A stretch of 17,768 nt of DNA from JABDPF01 sp037384065 (GTDB lineage Bacteria > Pseudomonadota > Gammaproteobacteria > Xanthomonadales > SZUA-36). The notes below the pieces were generated by a model. That model made no database searches. It had not been told where the DNA came from and saw only the letters and a program-made list of their open reading frames with translations. Each line of letters begins with the position of its first letter. Position 1 is the first letter of the stretch. A program made the position numbers and the translations under genes. This document shows positions 15,149 through 17,768 of the stretch, piece after piece. Location of the stretch: contig JARROJ010000049.1 of assembly GCA_037384065.1 (NCBI GenBank), positions 1 to 17,768 of the forward strand, given 5' to 3'.

Positions 15149-16426
15149 ATGCTCGGCACCATCGCCTTCGGGCTGTTTGGATTGACCGTACTGGTTTCCA
15201 TCGCTTTTCTGTTTTCCGGCAGTCGGCGCGTGGTCGATCTGCGACTGGTCCTGACCGGCGTCGCGCTGCAGATCTTCTTCGCGGTGCTCGTGATCCTGGT
15301 GCCGGGGGGGCGCGAGTTCTTCGAGGGGCTCAGCCGGATCTTCGTGACCGTGATCGGCTTTTCGATGGACGGCGCGGCGTTCATCTTCGGGCCGATGGCC
15401 GACCCGTCGAATCTCGGCTTCATTTTCGCGTTCCAGGTGCTGCCGACGATCATCTTCTTCGCCTCGCTGATGGGCGTGCTGTACCACCTCGGCATCATGC
15501 AGAAGGTCGTGCAGGGCATGGCCTGGGTCATGTTCAAGGTCATGCGCATCAGCGGCGCGGAATCGTTGTCGGTCGCCGCCAACGTGTTCGTCGGTCAGAC
15601 CGAGGCGCCGCTGGTCGTGCGGCCCTACATCAGCCGGATGACCGAATCCGAACTGTTCACCATGATGGTCGGCGGCATGGCGACGATCGCCGGCGGCGTG
15701 CTCGCGGCGTACATCACGATGCTCGGCGGCGCCGACGAGGCGATGCGCGTGTTCTACGCCAAGCACCTGCTCTCCGCCAGCATCATGGCCGCACCCGCCA
15801 CCATCGTCATCGCGAAAATCCTGAAGCCCGAGGTGGATGAATCCCTGACGGCGGGGTCGGTCACGCTGCACGTGGAGAAAACGGCCACCAATGTCATCGA
15901 GGCCGCCGCCAACGGCGCCGCCGACGGCTGGCGGCTGGCCCTGAACGTCGGCGCGATGCTGCTCGCCTTCATTGCCCTGATCGCGATGATCGATTACCCG
16001 CTGGGCTGGCTCGGTGGCCTGACCGGATTCGAGAACTGGGCCGGGCGGCCGCTCAGCCTGTCCACGATTCTCGGTTACGTGCTCTCGCCGATGGCCTGGG
16101 TGATCGGCGTGCCGTGGGGGGACGCGGTGACCGTCGGCGGGCTCATCGGGCAAAAAGTCGTGACCAACGAATTCGTGGCCTACGCGGCCCTGAACGAAGT
16201 GCAGGAAACGCTGAGCCCGAAAGCCGTGCTGATCTCGACGTATGCCCTGTGCGGATTCGCCAACTTTTCCTCGATCGCGATCCAGATCGGCGGGATCGGC
16301 GGCATCGCGCCGGACCGCAAGTCCGATCTCGCCCGGCTCGGCCTGCGCGCGGTTCTCGGCGGCACGCTGGCGACCATGATGACCGCGACCATCGCCGGCG
16401 TGCTGACGTCGATCGCCCATCCCTGA
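15149..16426 (+). CDS. nupC: Concentrative nucleoside transporter, NupC/CNT family
   Basis: A 425-residue inner-membrane symporter that takes up nucleosides with H+ or Na+. CNT signatures are clear: GQTEAPLVVRPY (149-160), the first substrate-binding hairpin; TNEFVAY (339-345); and CGFANFSSIAIQIGG (368-382), the second hairpin region. The number of hydrophobic segments and the length fit bacterial CNT proteins. The ATG at 15149 follows a good Shine-Dalgarno GGGAG with an 8-base spacer and a plausible promoter; upstream in-frame sequence is low-complexity and not family-like. The MFS gene begins 10 bases after the stop, suggesting co-transcription. Whether it is Na+- or H+-coupled, and its nucleoside preference, cannot be read from sequence; the gene symbol is by family resemblance. 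Confidence 0.92.
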   Translation: MLGTIAFGLFGLTVLVSIAFLFSGSRRVVDLRLVLTGVALQIFFAVLVILVPGGREFFEGLSRIFVTVIGFSMDGAAFIFGPMADPSNLGFIFAFQVLPTIIFFASLMGVLYHLGIMQKVVQGMAWVMFKVMRISGAESLSVAANVFVGQTEAPLVVRPYISRMTESELFTMMVGGMATIAGGVLAAYITMLGGADEAMRVFYAKHLLSASIMAAPATIVIAKILKPEVDESLTAGSVTLHVEKTATNVIEAAANGAADGWRLALNVGAMLLAFIALIAMIDYPLGWLGGLTGFENWAGRPLSLSTILGYVLSPMAWVIGVPWGDAVTVGGLIGQKVVTNEFVAYAALNEVQETLSPKAVLISTYALCGFANFSSIAIQIGGIGGIAPDRKSDLARLGLRAVLGGTLATMMTATIAGVLTSIAHP

Positions 16427-16436
16427 ACGGCAGCCG

Positions 16437-17768
16437 ATGGAACAGCACAGCCAGTTCGAACTGTTCCGCGAGCGGCGTTTCATGCCGTTCTTCATGACCC
16501 AGGGGCTGGGCGCGTTCAACGACAACATCTTCAAGAACGCCCTGGCCGCGGTGCTGGTGTTCGAAGGCAGCCGACTGGGCGGACTGAACACCGACCAGGT
16601 CGTCAACCTCAGTGCGATGCTGTTCATACTGCCGTTTTTCCTGTTCTCCGCGCTGTTCGGCCAGTTCGCCGACAAGTACGAGAAGTCGATACAGATCCGG
16701 CGGGTGAAGCTGTTCGAAGTGGTCATCATGGCGCTGGCCACGCTCGGGTTCTGGGCCGACAGCGTGCCGCTGCTGTTGTTCGTGCTGTTTCTGCTCGGCC
16801 TGCAGTCGACGATCTTCGGACCGATCAAATACGGCATCCTGCCGCAGATCCTGAAGCCGCGGGAACTGGTCGGCGGTAACGCACTGGTGGAGATGGGCAC
16901 CTTCGTCGCCATCCTCGCCGGCACCATCGCCGGCCCGCAACTGGCCGGAATCGACGTCTCGTGGCCCTACTGGGTCGGCGCCGCCGGGCTGGCGGTCGCC
17001 GTAACCGGCTACCTGTTCAGCCTGCGCATTCCGAGCGCGGCGGCGGTCGCACCCGATCTCGACCTCAACTGGAACATTTTCAGCGAAACCCTGCGCAACC
17101 TGCGGTTCCTGAACGCCAATCGCGTGGTGCTGAACAGCGTACTGGGCATCTCCTGGTTCTGGTTCTTCGGGGCCACCTTCCTGGTGCAGATTCCGAGTTA
17201 CAGCCAGAACGTGCTCGGCGGCGACGAAAACCTCATGTCGGGGCTGCTCGCCCTGTTCATCGTCGGCATCAGCACCGGGTCGCTGCTGTGCGAGAAGCTG
17301 TCGGGGCGTCAGGTCGAAATCGGCCTGGTGCCATTCGGCGCGATCGGCCTGACGCTGTTCGGCCTCGACCTGTACTTCGCTTCACCGTCGGTCCCGGGCG
17401 AGGCCGTGACCCTGGGCGCCTTCCTTGCAGACGGATCGAACTGGCGCATCATCGCGGACCTGATGCTGATCGGCGTTTTCGGCGGCTTCTACATCGTGCC
17501 CCTGTATGCCCTGGTGCAATCGCGGTCCGCGCCGGACCATCGCTCACGGGTCATCGCCGGCCTGAACATTCTCAACGCGCTGTTCATGGTCATCGCGGCC
17601 CTTATGGCGATGCTGATACTCGGCCCGGCCGGGCTGTCGATCCCCGAGTTGTTCCTGATCACCGCGGTGCTCAACGCGATCGTCGCCGTCTACATCTTCA
17701 CGCTGGTGCCCGAGTTCCTGATGCGGTTCCTGGTCTGGATCCTGATTCACACGATCTACCGCGTGCGC
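16437..17768 (+). CDS. MFS transporter, LplT-like, probably N-terminal half of an acyltransferase fusion; truncated by window edge
   Basis: 444 residues are visible in an open frame that reaches the last base. Family motifs near the start, QGLGAFNDNIFKNAL (22-36) and GPIKYGILPQ (about 128-137) with LVGGNALVEMGTF just after, mark the LplT-like branch of the major facilitator superfamily, which moves lysophospholipids across the inner membrane. About 12 membrane segments are present. The final visible segment (FLVWILIHTIYRVR) resembles the hinge that in many gammaproteobacteria joins this MFS unit to a PlsC-like acyltransferase and an AMP-binding acyl-ACP synthetase (Aas-like). That fusion is inferred, since the rest is outside the window. 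The ATG at 16437 lies 10 bases after nupC. No strong Shine-Dalgarno is seen, only a short GCAG. Confidence 0.85.
   Translation, partial: MEQHSQFELFRERRFMPFFMTQGLGAFNDNIFKNALAAVLVFEGSRLGGLNTDQVVNLSAMLFILPFFLFSALFGQFADKYEKSIQIRRVKLFEVVIMALATLGFWADSVPLLLFVLFLLGLQSTIFGPIKYGILPQILKPRELVGGNALVEMGTFVAILAGTIAGPQLAGIDVSWPYWVGAAGLAVAVTGYLFSLRIPSAAAVAPDLDLNWNIFSETLRNLRFLNANRVVLNSVLGISWFWFFGATFLVQIPSYSQNVLGGDENLMSGLLALFIVGISTGSLLCEKLSGRQVEIGLVPFGAIGLTLFGLDLYFASPSVPGEAVTLGAFLADGSNWRIIADLMLIGVFGGFYIVPLYALVQSRSAPDHRSRVIAGLNILNALFMVIAALMAMLILGPAGLSIPELFLITAVLNAIVAVYIFTLVPEFLMRFLVWILIHTIYRVR

Noticed and set aside
15107..16927. 606-residue open frame antisense to the nucleoside transporter and MFS gene
   Set aside because: His-, Arg- and Gln-rich translation typical of antisense of membrane-protein genes; no domain seen.

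Overview
The window reads as a GC-rich (well over 60% by eye) chromosomal segment of a gammaproteobacterium. Release factor 3, a NupC-type transporter and a one-polypeptide L-serine ammonia-lyase fit that group. A sucrose synthesis operon of the kind used by salt-tolerant bacteria suggests an osmotically stressed (halophilic or halotolerant) lifestyle. I cannot place it to genus. I see no tRNA, rRNA, CRISPR array, insertion sequence, integrase or phage gene. Coding density is very high: the longest gaps between genes are about 135-160 bases and none exceeds 300.

Left part (1-1237): the N-terminus of a DAK2 (FakA-like) protein runs off the left edge on the minus strand. A lone PspC-domain membrane protein follows on plus, facing a small glutaredoxin-like DUF836 protein on minus.

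Central left (1300-7871, plus strand): sdaA (L-serine ammonia-lyase), an overlapping secreted M23 peptidase with a DUF4124 N-terminus, prfC (release factor 3), a MATE-family exporter starting 4 bases after prfC, and a Bax-like glucosaminidase lipoprotein.

Central right (7892-13787, minus strand): a tight operon transcribed right to left in the order sucrose-phosphate synthase, sucrose-phosphate phosphatase, PfkB fructokinase, amylosucrase. The first three genes overlap by 4 bases at each junction. Together they can make sucrose from a nucleotide sugar and fructose-6-phosphate, split it into alpha-glucan and fructose, and return the fructose to fructose-6-phosphate. This links a compatible solute to glycogen-like storage. 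The same gene set is known from the halotolerant methanotroph Methylomicrobium (Methylotuvimicrobium) alcaliphilum, so it is not new in outline. The most notable detail is that the synthase carries a C-terminal phosphatase-like HAD domain in which one metal-binding Asp is Gly, while the separate phosphatase next door keeps the full set.

Right part (13947-17768, plus strand): a secreted polysaccharide deacetylase diverges from the sucrose operon across a 159-base promoter region. A NupC-family nucleoside transporter follows, and 10 bases later an LplT-like MFS gene begins and runs off the right edge. That last gene is probably the N-terminal half of an MFS-acyltransferase fusion.

I found no clearly undescribed system. 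The better leads are the degenerate HAD domain of the synthase, a possible leaderless start with repeated TGGTCAA motifs at the DAK2 gene, and several perfect palindromes in promoter regions.
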